Source: Opitutaceae bacterium (GTDB lineage: Bacteria; Verrucomicrobiota; Verrucomicrobiia; Opitutales; Opitutaceae). Taken from it: a stretch of DNA of 64,000 nucleotides. Position 1 is the first letter of the stretch. Every line of letters begins with the position of its first letter. The notes under the pieces are model-generated. The model ran no database searches, was not told the DNA's origin, and worked only from the letters and a program-made list of their open reading frames with translations. The translations under genes and the position numbers were made by a program. Positions 17,056-26,195 of this stretch are shown one piece after another. The stretch covers positions 372,001 through 436,000 of the forward strand of contig JAIXWY010000011.1 of assembly GCA_027490995.1 (NCBI GenBank). Reading direction: 5' to 3'.

Positions 17056-18681
17056 ATGCCAGTTTCCCGCTCCGTTCGATTCTCCCCGCGGTTCGCCGTT
17101 GCGGCCCTGTTTTGGTGCGCTGCGTCATACCTGCCGGTTGCCGAAGCGGCACCCGCTCGCGCGGATGTGGTCCTGCGTAATGCCGTCATCATTGACGGAA
17201 GTGGCGCGCCGGCCATCCGAGGTGACGTCGCGATTAGCGGGGACCGCATCGTCGCGGTGGGATCAGTTCCCTTCTCCGCGCCTACGGAGGTGGATCTCCG
17301 CGGCCGAATCCTCGCCCCCGGCTTCATCGACGTGCACACTCATGTCGAAGACCTCGCCGAGGTTCCTGCCGCAGAAAACTTCATCCGCATGGGCGTGACC
17401 ACGCTGGTCACGGGCAACTGTGGAGGCTCGGCCTTGGATGTCGCGGAGTTCTTCCGTAAGCTCGAAGCGTCCCGCCCTTCCCTGAATCTCGCCACATTGA
17501 TCGGCCACAACACCGTGCGAGCGCAGGTCATGGGCGGCAGCTTCGCCCGGCCGCCCACCGCTGCGGAACTCGATCAGATGCGGACCTTGGTCGCGGCTGC
17601 GATGCGTGACGGTGCAGTCGGGCTCAGTACCGGCCTGATCTACCTGCCTGGCACGTTCGCCCGGACAGACGAGATCGTGGCTTTGGCCAAGGTCTCAGCG
17701 GAGTCCGGTGGACTCTACGCGAGTCACATGCGGTACGAGAACGCGCGCATTCTTGAGGCCATCGAGGAGGCGCTCACGATCGGTCGTGAAGCAGGCACCC
17801 CGGTTCAGATCTCGCACATCAAGCTCTCCACTCCCGCCGCCTGGGGACTCACGCAGCCGGTGATCGAGCGCCTGGCCCGCGCCCGTGCTGAGGGCGTTCA
17901 GGTCGCGCATGACCAGTACCTCTATACTGCCTCAAGCACGTCGCTCGGCACGACGATTCCCGACTTTGCGCGCGAGGGCGGCCGTGGTCGACTGCGCGAA
18001 CGCCTCGACGACCCAGCGGAACGAGACCGCATTCGGGCGGAGATGAGGGCAACCCTCCAGCGCGGCCAGCGCACCGACTACACCTACGCCGTGATCGCGA
18101 ACTTCACCGAAGATCCTTCACTCAACGGCATGAGCGTGCCGGAAGCCGCCCGGAAACTTTACGGAAACGACTCGCTGGACGCGCAGCTCGACACGATTCT
18201 TCAGGTCGAACTACGCGGCGGGGCCTCGGCTGTCTTTCATGGGATGAGCGAGCCCAACCTCCGCGCGTTTCTCGCGCTGCCGCTGACGATGATCGCATCT
18301 GATTCTGGCGCCCGGCGTATGGGAGTCGGGGTCCCCCACCCGCGCGGCTACGGCAATAACGTGCGATTCCTCGCTCACTACGTTCGCGACGAACAGCTGA
18401 TGAGTCTGGAGGAAGCGGTGCGGCGCATGACCGACCTGCCCGCCCGGCAGTTTCCGCTCGGACAGCGCGGACTCGTCCGGGTCGGCTTCATCGCCGACCT
18501 CGTGTCGTTTGACCTCGGGCGTCTGGCGACCCAGTCTACCTTTCGCGATCCACACCACTACGCTGAGGGCATGGATCATGTCTTGGTCGCGGGACAGTTC
18601 GTGATCCGCGACGGCACGGTCACCGGACTTCGGCCCGGCCGCACCGTTCGCCGTGAGGCCCGGGTGACGTCGACTCCCTGA
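17056..18681 (+). CDS. Exported N-acyl-D-amino-acid deacylase-like amidohydrolase
   Basis: A 541-residue protein with a Sec signal peptide (RFAVAALFWCAASYLPVAEA, cleavage near residue 31). The amidohydrolase fold has metal and catalytic motifs of D-aminoacylase type: DVHTHVED, GNCGGS (the metal-bridging Cys), SHMRYE, ISHIKLS and ASDSGARRMG. It would remove acyl groups from N-acyl-D-amino acids, or hydrolyse related cyclic amides, in the periplasm. It diverges from the DeoR operon and converges with the oleB-like gene. Exact substrate is uncertain because the family includes dihydropyrimidinase-like and peptidase-like members. Confidence 0.82.
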   Translation: MPVSRSVRFSPRFAVAALFWCAASYLPVAEAAPARADVVLRNAVIIDGSGAPAIRGDVAISGDRIVAVGSVPFSAPTEVDLRGRILAPGFIDVHTHVEDLAEVPAAENFIRMGVTTLVTGNCGGSALDVAEFFRKLEASRPSLNLATLIGHNTVRAQVMGGSFARPPTAAELDQMRTLVAAAMRDGAVGLSTGLIYLPGTFARTDEIVALAKVSAESGGLYASHMRYENARILEAIEEALTIGREAGTPVQISHIKLSTPAAWGLTQPVIERLARARAEGVQVAHDQYLYTASSTSLGTTIPDFAREGGRGRLRERLDDPAERDRIRAEMRATLQRGQRTDYTYAVIANFTEDPSLNGMSVPEAARKLYGNDSLDAQLDTILQVELRGGASAVFHGMSEPNLRAFLALPLTMIASDSGARRMGVGVPHPRGYGNNVRFLAHYVRDEQLMSLEEAVRRMTDLPARQFPLGQRGLVRVGFIADLVSFDLGRLATQSTFRDPHHYAEGMDHVLVAGQFVIRDGTVTGLRPGRTVRREARVTSTP

Positions 18682-18692
18682 GAGCGATCCGC

Positions 18693-18717
18693 CGCGGCGT
18701 AGGTCCGCTACGCCGCG
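18693..18717. terminator. Bidirectional hairpin between convergent genes
   Basis: CGCGGCGTAG (18693-18702), a 5-base loop, and CTACGCCGCG (18708-18717) form a perfect 10-bp stem. It lies 11 bases after the amidohydrolase stop and 25 bases beyond the oleB-like stop on the other strand. There is no T-tract on either side. Confidence 0.6.
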
Positions 18718-18742
18718 CTGCTTCGCCGGACCACTCCGGCAC

Positions 18743-19642
18743 TCAGGTTCCCAGCACGCCGCTCCGACACAGCGCGACCGCCTCGGCACCACCATCGTCC
18801 AGGACGTAGTGACCGACGTCGGCAAGACGCGTGACCCGCGCCTCGGGAAGAATCTCCCGCCAACGCGCAAGAAAGGCGTCGTGGAAGCAGAAATCGCGGC
18901 CACCCCAGACGATGCTCACCGGATGCGACCGCAGCGACGGAAGACCTCGCTCAACCTGACTAAGCGTGGCGTAGCTGACGTGCTCGGGATGGAGCGGGAT
19001 ATCCTTCACGAACGCATTCACGGCGACGCGATTGGCCCAGGAATCGTACGGGAAGAGGTAGCCCCGGCGCTCGTCATCCGAGAGTCGGCGACGGTGCATG
19101 GCCATGCGCACCGCCGGCCCCGCGAACGCGTTGAGCCCGCGCACCAGTGCCGTACCGGGGAAACGAGTCCGGCAGAGGGCGATGCTGGGTGGAATCAAGG
19201 GTGACCGAAACGCAGCGGTGTTCAGGAGCACGATTCGTCCGATGCGTTCGGGATTTTGCACCGCGAAACCGCAGCCGATGGCCCCTCCCCAATCATGCAG
19301 CACGAGATGGACCCGCGTCAGCCCGAGCGAATCAACCAGCGCCGTCACGTCGGCGATGCGTCGTGCGAGGGTGTACTCGTAACCCTCCGGCTTATCTGAC
19401 AGTCCCATCCCGACGTGATCGGGCGCCACGCAACGGATCTCTCCGCTCAGCGTCGCGATTAGATCGCGGTAAAAGAATGACCAGGTGGGGTTGCCGTGCA
19501 GGAACAGCACCGCTTCCGTCCGCCGAGGGCCCTCATCGATGAACGCCATGCGCGCCCCCTGAGGCGTGGTGAATGACAAAGGGGTGAACGGATACAGCCG
19601 ACGCAGCCAGTCGGGCACGGGAGAGGAAGCGTTCATCACCAT
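18743..19642 (-). CDS. OleB-like alpha/beta hydrolase (haloalkane dehalogenase fold)
   Basis: A 299-residue alpha/beta hydrolase. The oxyanion segment is HGNPTWSFFYRD and the nucleophile Asp117 is in HDWGG. The likely acid is Asp250 in WGGRDFCFHD, and the catalytic His278 is in GHYVLDD. The overall pattern (RLYPF near the N-terminus, DEGP, GMGLSDKP, PYDSWANRVA) closely follows OleB, the beta-lactone decarboxylase of olefin biosynthesis, as I recall it. The start may be ATG at 19642 or 19636; the latter overlaps the oleA-like stop by one base. Being last in the fabZ-fabI-oleA-oleB set supports an OleB role over generic dehalogenase activity. Confidence 0.75.
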   Translation of the reverse strand: MVMNASSPVPDWLRRLYPFTPLSFTTPQGARMAFIDEGPRRTEAVLFLHGNPTWSFFYRDLIATLSGEIRCVAPDHVGMGLSDKPEGYEYTLARRIADVTALVDSLGLTRVHLVLHDWGGAIGCGFAVQNPERIGRIVLLNTAAFRSPLIPPSIALCRTRFPGTALVRGLNAFAGPAVRMAMHRRRLSDDERRGYLFPYDSWANRVAVNAFVKDIPLHPEHVSYATLSQVERGLPSLRSHPVSIVWGGRDFCFHDAFLARWREILPEARVTRLADVGHYVLDDGGAEAVALCRSGVLGT

Positions 19643-20676
19643 TCGAGGTCCAGCATGAGACAGTTCAATCCTGAGCCGATGCCAAGGAGTCCCACGTGAC
19701 TACCCGCGGAGATCGCTCCGGCCGTTTCTGCAGCCGCGAGCGTCGCGGGAAGCGAGACCGAGCCCATGTTGCCATACTCCTCAAACGTCGAGAAGTCGCG
19801 TGTCAGATCCAGCCCAAGTCGCTCGTACAGCCGCCGGCGATGCACGCTACCGACCTGATGACAGATGAAGCGGCCGAATCCATCCGCGCCGCGTCCCGAC
19901 GTGGCGCGGAACTCGTCCCAAGTCTCTGCAGCGAGCCCCACTCCCGCCTCCAAGAGTCGCTCTGAGTCCGTTTGCATCGCGAGCGCGTCGGCACCGTGCA
20001 TATCACCCTGGCACAGCTCGCTGTGCACGGTGGCCGCGCGCGCGACGCCCGAGTGGAGACGATGGCCCGAGGGCGCGAGGTCTCGGTGGCAAACCAGCGC
20101 ACCAACGGCCCCGGAGCCGATCGTGAGATTGGCGAAGTAGGGCTTGATCTGATCGCGGGTGAGTGGAGCCGTTGCGAGGTGGCGAATCGTTTCGTCGACG
20201 AGGGGACGACCGTTCTCTCCCGCCACGACCAAAGCGCAGCGAATCTGGCCGGACTCGATCAAGCCACCGGCGACCGTGAGCGCGTTCAGGAACCCGAGGC
20301 ACGCATTCGAAAGGTCGAAGATCTGAGCACTCGCCGGCAGGCCGATCTTGCGGTGCGCGAACGCCGCGGTGGCAGGCTCGAGCATGTCGCGACACACGGC
20401 AGCATGAATGAACAACTCGACTGCCTCTGCTGGAACGGATGAGCGATCCAGGACCGCTCGACCGGCCGCCGCGCTCGCGTCGGAGGGGCGGGTCCCGATC
20501 GGCCAAATGCGCCGCTCGCGAATACCCGTCATCAGTTCGAGGCGTCCCTCCGGCAGGCGGAGGCGACGGTACAGCGGTTCGAGCCGTCGCTCGATTTCTG
20601 CGCTACTGAGACGCTCGGGCGGCAAGACCGCGGCCAAAGAGTCGATGCAAGTGGAGCGAAAATGGAACCGCGCCAT
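19636..20676 (-). CDS. OleA-like thiolase (beta-ketoacyl-condensing enzyme)
   Basis: A 346-residue thiolase-superfamily protein. It follows OleA more closely than housekeeping FabH. Glu100 lies in DMLEPATA (OleA has LEPSTA), catalytic Cys126 in NACLGF, His273 in CHQVGSVH and Asn303 in YGNMGSVS. The ending GLLGIGSGLNC...EW is nearly the OleA terminus. OleA performs non-decarboxylative Claisen condensation of two acyl-CoA molecules to a beta-keto acid. The gene lies 2 bases after the fabI-like gene and overlaps the oleB-like gene. A FabH-type role is the main alternative. Confidence 0.78.
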   Translation of the reverse strand: MARFHFRSTCIDSLAAVLPPERLSSAEIERRLEPLYRRLRLPEGRLELMTGIRERRIWPIGTRPSDASAAAGRAVLDRSSVPAEAVELFIHAAVCRDMLEPATAAFAHRKIGLPASAQIFDLSNACLGFLNALTVAGGLIESGQIRCALVVAGENGRPLVDETIRHLATAPLTRDQIKPYFANLTIGSGAVGALVCHRDLAPSGHRLHSGVARAATVHSELCQGDMHGADALAMQTDSERLLEAGVGLAAETWDEFRATSGRGADGFGRFICHQVGSVHRRRLYERLGLDLTRDFSTFEEYGNMGSVSLPATLAAAETAGAISAGSHVGLLGIGSGLNCLMLDLEW

Positions 20677-20678
20677 GA

Positions 20679-21494
20679 TCAGGACTGCTTGGGTCGCATC
20701 GCCAAGCGGATGACCTCGGCGTCGAATTCGTTCGAACCCAATCCCGCATCCACCACCACCGTCGTCCCGTTCATTCCGCTGCTGCGCTCACTCAAGAGAA
20801 ACAGCGCGGCATTCGCGACCTCGGCGGTGGCAAGCGCGCGCTTTCGGAACGTCAACTTCTCCGCGTAAAGGTAGCTCTCCAGGTACCCTGGAATTCCCGC
20901 CGAGGCGCTGGTCTTAAGGGGCCCGGATCCCACCACGTTGAACCGCACCTCCGAAAAGGCGCTGAAGGACTTCGCGAGGAACCGCGAACACGATTCAAGC
21001 GCCGCCTTGATCGGGCCCATGTAACCGTAGTTATCCGGGGTCACCAGCAACGATGAAATGCCAATGCTGACGACGGAGGCATTCGGCGCGAAGAGTGGCC
21101 GGAAAGCCTCGGCCAACTCGACCAAGGAGAATGCCGAGATGGAGGTCGCCTGCAGAAAGTCCCCCCGCAAGGTCTGGTGGAACGGCTTAAACCCCTGCGC
21201 GTAATTCGCGAAGGCGATGGAATGAACCAGACCGTGGACCGGTCCATGTCCAGCGGCGGCGATCGCCGCGGCTAGGGCCGTCGACGCCCCCTCCCGCTCC
21301 ACGTCGCACACGAAAGTGGGTCGGTCGCCGAGGAGCGTGGCCAGCGAGGCCTTCCGCGTTTCGCTGCGGACGCTGTAGATGACCTTAGCGCCCTGCTCCT
21401 CTAAAGCGCTGGCGATCGCCCAGGCGACGCTCTTGCGGTTCGCCACTCCCATCACGACGAACACCTTGCCGGAAACGTTGAGAAAGTCCGCCAT
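20679..21494 (-). CDS. FabI-like enoyl-ACP reductase (SDR)
   Basis: A 271-residue SDR protein with the FabI nucleotide-binding pattern GVANRKSVAWAIA, the HSIAFA segment, and Tyr156/Lys163 in YGYMGPIK. These match the position and spacing of FabI Tyr156 and Lys163. The residue equivalent to FabI Tyr146 appears to be Ile146. FabI reduces trans-2-enoyl-ACP in the last elongation step. The tight spacing to fabZ-like (7 bases) and oleA-like (2 bases) genes suggests a pathway-dedicated reductase rather than the only housekeeping copy. Confidence 0.78.
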   Translation of the reverse strand: MADFLNVSGKVFVVMGVANRKSVAWAIASALEEQGAKVIYSVRSETRKASLATLLGDRPTFVCDVEREGASTALAAAIAAAGHGPVHGLVHSIAFANYAQGFKPFHQTLRGDFLQATSISAFSLVELAEAFRPLFAPNASVVSIGISSLLVTPDNYGYMGPIKAALESCSRFLAKSFSAFSEVRFNVVGSGPLKTSASAGIPGYLESYLYAEKLTFRKRALATAEVANAALFLLSERSSGMNGTTVVVDAGLGSNEFDAEVIRLAMRPKQS

Positions 21495-21501
21495 GGAGCG
21501 T

Positions 21502-21972
21502 CTACGTGGAGGGTTGAACGTGGGCCGGAGTATCGGACGAAGGAGTCTTCCACGCCACGGTGAACTCCACGCTGAGCACCCGCGCGCCGTCGGACTTGCG
21601 CATGGAGCCGGTCATGAGACTGAACTCACCGAGTCGCTCCTTACGGCGGACTTCGATCAGCACGGTGTCGCCGGGGTAAATCGGCTGTCGAAAGCGCACG
21701 TCGCTGATCTTGGCGAGGAGCGGCACGCCAGGAGTCGACATCCCCTCTGGCCCCGCCGCCCGGGCCAGAAAAAGAGCTCCCGTCTGGAACACCGCCTCGC
21801 ACAGCAGCACGCCCGGGGTGATCGGGGCACCCGGGTAGTGCCCGCGGTAAAAGTCCTCTTCCGCCCGCCAGGTCCGACGAGCCACGAGCGAATCAGCCGT
21901 CTCGCTGACGATCTCGTCGACAAAAAGGAAGGGAGGGCGGTGCGGGATGAGGGAGGTGACAGCGTCGGACAT
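21502..21972 (-). CDS. FabZ-like 3-hydroxyacyl-ACP dehydratase
   Basis: A 156-residue hotdog-fold protein. SLIPHRPPFLFVDEI is the typical FabZ opening, and the active-site His lies in GHYPGAPITPGVLLCEA with the Glu in the CEA segment. It dehydrates beta-hydroxyacyl-ACP. The ATG at 21972 (MSDAVTS) was chosen because the upstream extension is not conserved in character. It begins the fabZ-fabI-oleA-oleB block, 67 bases after the FAD-dependent oxidoreductase gene. Confidence 0.82.
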   Translation of the reverse strand: MSDAVTSLIPHRPPFLFVDEIVSETADSLVARRTWRAEEDFYRGHYPGAPITPGVLLCEAVFQTGALFLARAAGPEGMSTPGVPLLAKISDVRFRQPIYPGDTVLIEVRRKERLGEFSLMTGSMRKSDGARVLSVEFTVAWKTPSSDTPAHVQPST

Positions 21973-22039
21973 GGGACACAATGGCCACGGAGAGCGTGTA
22001 CGTCGCGCGGCTGAAGGAAACCGCAATCTTTAGCCGCGA

Positions 22040-23002
22040 CTAGAGGTCACTCGGCACCGGGGTGAGCTGGGTCGCGATATGCTGTCCGAGTGCAGTTCCA
22101 GAGAGTGCTGCCGCCTCCACCCGTCCACCGAGAAACGCGTCCCCCGCGAAGCCCAAGGAGAGATCGGGCATCCAGACAAAGGGTTTTGGCAAGGAGCCCA
22201 CCGGCTCGCTGTACCGCCAGCGGTGGAGGGTCGCTGAGGAGACGGTGCGGTCGCCCAGCCAGGCTCGCGCGGCGGCAATCATCTGCTCGAGCACCTCGGC
22301 TTCGGGACGACCGTACTCGCGCGCAGAAAATTCCCCCGTGGCGTGCAGCGTCACGGCGGTCGGTCGACAGAGTCCCTTCTGCGCATTGTCCGCCACCCAA
22401 CGCAACGGTCCCTCGCTGGGAGCGACGCCTTCCAGCGGCACCGCACTTGGACCATCCAGCACGAGCAGCGCTGCTAAGCAGGGTCGATAGGTCACGCCGC
22501 GAAGCTCCGTTGCGATGGCATCCGGAAGTCGAACGTTCCCGGCATCGAGCAAAGCCAACGCCTGCGGCATCGGGGCCGTCAGGACCAACCTTTCAGCGCG
22601 CAAGATACCCTCGTTCTCGATGTCCAGTTCCCAGTAACCGCTGGGATGATGCCGCGCCGCCGTGACCTTACGTTCGCGTTCGACGTCGATACCCTCAGCC
22701 AGAAGTTTGGGCACCGCCGTCATACCGCCGCGGCCGATCCAGCGATGCGTGGAGCCTGGCCACCGCTCGGCCTTGCCAAGATCCGCCCAGCGCTGGACCT
22801 CAGACGCAAAGCCATCCTCCCGCGCGGTAAAATACTGTGCTCCCGTGTCGAAGACAGCCTCGCCAACGCGTTTGGTCGCCATGCGACCACCCAGGCCGCG
22901 ACTCTTTTCGAGAACCACGAGGCGCGCCCCGGCTGCCGTGAGTACGCGCGCTGCCGACAAGCCGGCCACACCCGCGCCAATAATCGCAATGTTTCGCTTC
23001 AT
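22040..23002 (-). CDS. FAD-dependent amine oxidase-like protein (renalase-like)
   Basis: A 320-residue flavoprotein. The dinucleotide-binding motif is IAIIGAGVAGLSAARVL at the extreme N-terminus. VVLEKSRGLGGRMATKR and FDTGAQYFTAR form the FAD-binding continuation, and the GFAGDAFLGGRVEAAALSG motif closes the FAD site. This renalase-like family often accompanies photolyase genes. The start overlaps the stop of the epimerase-fusion gene by four bases. Substrate unknown. Confidence 0.85.
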   Translation of the reverse strand: MKRNIAIIGAGVAGLSAARVLTAAGARLVVLEKSRGLGGRMATKRVGEAVFDTGAQYFTAREDGFASEVQRWADLGKAERWPGSTHRWIGRGGMTAVPKLLAEGIDVERERKVTAARHHPSGYWELDIENEGILRAERLVLTAPMPQALALLDAGNVRLPDAIATELRGVTYRPCLAALLVLDGPSAVPLEGVAPSEGPLRWVADNAQKGLCRPTAVTLHATGEFSAREYGRPEAEVLEQMIAAARAWLGDRTVSSATLHRWRYSEPVGSLPKPFVWMPDLSLGFAGDAFLGGRVEAAALSGTALGQHIATQLTPVPSDL

Positions 23003-24384
23003 GAATCGATTTGGGATATCACCTTGTTCGTCCCGAGCATATCCCGGAGCGCGTCGCCGAGGGACGGGTGCTGAAAAACGAACCCTTCATTGAGCAGTCG
23101 AGTGGGCTTGACCCACTGACTAGCCAGAACGGTCTCGGTGGCCATCTCTCCGAAGGCCGCGCGCAACGCCGGAACCGGCACCGGCATCACGGCTGGGCGA
23201 CGCAAAGCCCGCCCGAGTTCGCGCGCGAATTCCGCGCCGCTGACCGGATTTGGCGCCACGAGATTATAGGCGCCGCGGGCGTCTGGCCGGGACAACAAAG
23301 ACGCGATTGCGGCGATTTCGTCCTCGAGCGAGATCCAGCTCATACCCCGCTTCCCCAATCCGATGGGCCCTCCCAGCCCGAAGCGGAACACCGGAAGCAT
23401 ACGGGCCAACGCTCCACCCCGCGGCGAAAGCACAATACCCGTCCGCAGGAAAACCGAACGCACCCCGACCTCTTCGGCCCGGGCCGCTTCCCGCTCCCAC
23501 TCGTCGGTGAGGTCCGCAAGGAAACCCTCACCACGTGCCCCCGTCTCGTCGACAAACCCGTTCGTGGTAGTTCCGTAAATTCCAATCGCGGAGGCCGAAA
23601 GAAACACGGCGGGAGGGCGAGGTGTGCGTCGCAATCCCTCGACCAATGCTCTCGTTCCGTCCACGCGGCTCGAGCGCAGCTCCGCCTTTCGCTCCCTGCT
23701 CCAGCGGCGGTCCGCAATTCCGGCTCCGCCAAGACTAATGAGCGCGGCGGCCCCGGATAGCTCATCACCCAAGGTCTCCGGACGCTGCGGATCCCAGGAA
23801 CGTTCATCGCTAGCGTGCGCCGGCCGACGCACCAATCGAAGCACGTCGTAGCCGCGCGTTGAGAGCAAGGCCGCCAGCGCCGAACCGACCAAGCCCGACG
23901 CTCCCGCCAGAACCACGCGTCCGGTCACGGCACGCGGCATCGCCTCCAAGTCTGCCTTGAGTCGCGCGTACCGGTAGGCAAACAGACGATCCAACTCAGA
24001 ACGCGTCGTGCCGCCCAGAAGGCCGTGGGCCAGCCGCCCCCCCCAGAAGGAGAAGTCGAGCTCGTCGATCCACTCACAGGCCTGCGCACCCAGCGGCTCC
24101 ACTCGATGCACGTGCCGCCAGCGACGAAAGGGAGAGCGGCGGGCCACGTCGCAGAACTGACGTCCGGGGATGAAGTCCACGTGCTCGATCTCCCAGCGCA
24201 AGGGCAACGGACCGAGAAATTGAACCATCTCCAGGCGCCCCCCATTACGGATGCCGCCCGAGCGATGCAGCACCTCGGTCCGCACCCAAGGCGGCGCAAA
24301 GCGCTCAAAAGCGCCGGGACGCTCATGCCAGGCAAACGCCTCCGCAGCGGAGCGCTCAAGACGAATGCGGTAGGTAAGTTTCAT
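22999..24384 (-). CDS. SRPBCC domain fused to TIGR01777-type SDR epimerase
   Basis: A 461-residue two-domain protein. Residues 1-150 form an SRPBCC/START-like ligand-binding domain (YRIRLERSAAEAFAWHERPGAFERFAPPW). The rest is an extended SDR of the SDR39U1/YfcH type, with GRVVLAGASGLVGSALAALL, the RVDGTRALVEGL segment and SASAIGIYG. The ATG at 24384 was preferred because an upstream in-frame start would overlap the DUF2256 gene. Function is unknown in this family; its presence in photolyase clusters recurs across bacteria. Confidence 0.82.
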   Translation of the reverse strand: MKLTYRIRLERSAAEAFAWHERPGAFERFAPPWVRTEVLHRSGGIRNGGRLEMVQFLGPLPLRWEIEHVDFIPGRQFCDVARRSPFRRWRHVHRVEPLGAQACEWIDELDFSFWGGRLAHGLLGGTTRSELDRLFAYRYARLKADLEAMPRAVTGRVVLAGASGLVGSALAALLSTRGYDVLRLVRRPAHASDERSWDPQRPETLGDELSGAAALISLGGAGIADRRWSRERKAELRSSRVDGTRALVEGLRRTPRPPAVFLSASAIGIYGTTTNGFVDETGARGEGFLADLTDEWEREAARAEEVGVRSVFLRTGIVLSPRGGALARMLPVFRFGLGGPIGLGKRGMSWISLEDEIAAIASLLSRPDARGAYNLVAPNPVSGAEFARELGRALRRPAVMPVPVPALRAAFGEMATETVLASQWVKPTRLLNEGFVFQHPSLGDALRDMLGTNKVISQIDS

Positions 24385-24406
24385 CACGGAAGAGAGCCGG
24401 TTGTCG

Positions 24407-24598
24407 TTACTGAGCCGGTGGAGTCTGTCCTGGCGCGCGCTCGACACGGTTACCGCTGCGTCGCACCCGTCGGCAACGCTCCGAGCACGTCAGCACCTCA
24501 TTCCAGCAGCGCTCCCACTTCTTGCGCCAGGTGAACGGACGCCCGCAGGCCACGCAGATCTTCGTCGGGAGGTCGCCCTTGCGTCGCATGGTGCTCAT
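24407..24598 (-). CDS. DUF2256 small zinc-ribbon protein
   Basis: A 63-residue protein with paired cysteines in KICVACGRPFTWRKKW and VLTCSERCRRVRR, the DUF2256 pattern. It overlaps the stop of the photolyase-related gene by four bases. DUF2256 genes are recurrent neighbours of the cryptochrome/photolyase-related family; function is unknown. Four Cys spaced C-x2-C...C-x3-C suggest one zinc site. Confidence 0.85.
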   Translation of the reverse strand: MSTMRRKGDLPTKICVACGRPFTWRKKWERCWNEVLTCSERCRRVRRSGNRVERAPGQTPPAQ

Positions 24599-26175
24599 GA
24601 AAACAGGGGCAGCGAGGTTCCATCGATCGCCGCCGGCACTCCACCGTTGGCCCGGATTTCCTGCGCCTGAGCGCGAATCAGACGCACCCGCTCCGGGGTC
24701 AGTTTTTCCACGTTGCGTACCTGCAGACTCATGCGGGGGTTTTTCTGCAGGAGGTCCCGATGCTTCAGCAGGAAATCCCAGTAGAGAGTCGTGAACGGGC
24801 AGGCTCGCGGACCAATCGCCTCCGCCGGATCAAAGCGGCACTGACGGCAGGCGTTGCTCATCCGCTCAATGTACCGTCCGGTCGCGACGTAGGGCTTGGA
24901 GGCCATGACCCCGCCATCGCCGTACTGCGACATTCCGAGGGTGTTGGGAAGCTCGACCCACTCGACAGCATCCACGTACACCGCAAGGTACCAAGCGTGC
25001 ACCGCTTGCGGCTTCACCCCCAGCAGCAGGGAGTACAAGCCGGTCACCATGAGACGCTGGATGTGATGCGCGTAGCCGAGCGAAAGGCTCTGTCCGATCG
25101 CATCGCGAAGACACGCCATCGGTACGTCACCCGTCCAGAAAAAGTTCGGCAACGCCTCTTCGGCGCCCAGCGCATTCCGTCCGAGATACTCCGGCATGAG
25201 GTGCCAATAGATGCCGCGAACATACTCCCGCCAGCCGAGGATCTGACGGATGAAACCTTCCACAGCGGCCAACTCCGCGCGGCCCTCGCGGTAGGCGGCC
25301 GTCGCAGCGGCGATGACACGGCGGGGATCAAGCAGCTTCAGATTCATCGCTGCGGCCAGTCGGGAGTGATAAAGCCACGGCTGCCCGACCCAGATCGCGT
25401 CCTGGAAGCGCCCAAACTGAACCAGCCGTTGCGCCACGAAGTCCTCCAACGCCTTGACCGCATCATCCGGGGTCACGGGCCAGTCGAAGCGCTCGAGATC
25501 GCCCGGACGATCGGGGAAGCGCGCACGGACGAGCGCGATGACATCCTGCGTGATGCGATCCGGCGGAAACGTCCTCGGGGCGGGCGCGGTCGGCGCCGTG
25601 CGTCCGAAGCTCTCGCGGTTTTCGTGGTCGTAGTTCCACTCGCCGCCTTCTGGCTCTCCGTCCGCCGAGACGAGAACATTGTGCCGACGCCGCATCTCCC
25701 GATAGAAAAACTCCATGCGGAGTTGGCGACGCCCCTTGGCGTGGCGCGCGAAATCAGCGGGTGAACAAAGAAAGTGCCGGTCCTCGCGCACCTCGAGTTC
25801 AAGGCCGAGCGCTCGGGCCTCCTCCCTCAGTGCGTCCTGCACCCGCCACTCGCCCGGCTGCACCACGATGAGGCGATTCGGCCGCAGGCGAGTGACCGCG
25901 CGCCGCAACTCACCCGCGAGTGTCTGGCAGTTGTTCGGATCGTCGAGCGCCGCGTAGTCCATCCGGTAGCCCGCCCGGGTCGCGCGCTCGCGAAAGTGCC
26001 GCATGGCCGAGAGAAACAGCGTGGTGCGAACCTGCGTCGACCACACATTCTCCGACTCTCCCGCGACCTCGGCCATCCAGACGACGTCCCGCTTCGCCTC
26101 GAAACCGTCGAACGCCGCTGACTCGAGGTCGAGCTGATCTCCAAGAACCAAGACAAGATGGCGAACGGAAGGCAT
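24595..26175 (-). CDS. Iron-sulfur bacterial cryptochrome/(6-4) photolyase-like protein
   Basis: A 526-residue member of the photolyase-related FeS-BCP/CryPro family. The N-terminus HLVLVLGDQL is typical. Cys355, Cys443, Cys446 and Cys459 have exactly the spacing of the [4Fe-4S] ligands of Agrobacterium PhrB (350, 438, 441, 454 as I recall them). MSQYGDGGVMASKPYVATGRY is the conserved FAD/lesion region. It would repair (6-4) photoproducts or act as a blue-light sensor. The ATG at 26175 (MPSVRH) lies 20 bases after the CPD photolyase stop; longer in-frame starts overlap that gene. Confidence 0.9.
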   Translation of the reverse strand: MPSVRHLVLVLGDQLDLESAAFDGFEAKRDVVWMAEVAGESENVWSTQVRTTLFLSAMRHFRERATRAGYRMDYAALDDPNNCQTLAGELRRAVTRLRPNRLIVVQPGEWRVQDALREEARALGLELEVREDRHFLCSPADFARHAKGRRQLRMEFFYREMRRRHNVLVSADGEPEGGEWNYDHENRESFGRTAPTAPAPRTFPPDRITQDVIALVRARFPDRPGDLERFDWPVTPDDAVKALEDFVAQRLVQFGRFQDAIWVGQPWLYHSRLAAAMNLKLLDPRRVIAAATAAYREGRAELAAVEGFIRQILGWREYVRGIYWHLMPEYLGRNALGAEEALPNFFWTGDVPMACLRDAIGQSLSLGYAHHIQRLMVTGLYSLLLGVKPQAVHAWYLAVYVDAVEWVELPNTLGMSQYGDGGVMASKPYVATGRYIERMSNACRQCRFDPAEAIGPRACPFTTLYWDFLLKHRDLLQKNPRMSLQVRNVEKLTPERVRLIRAQAQEIRANGGVPAAIDGTSLPLFS

Positions 26176-26195
26176 GGTGGCGGCCCGTGATGCGC

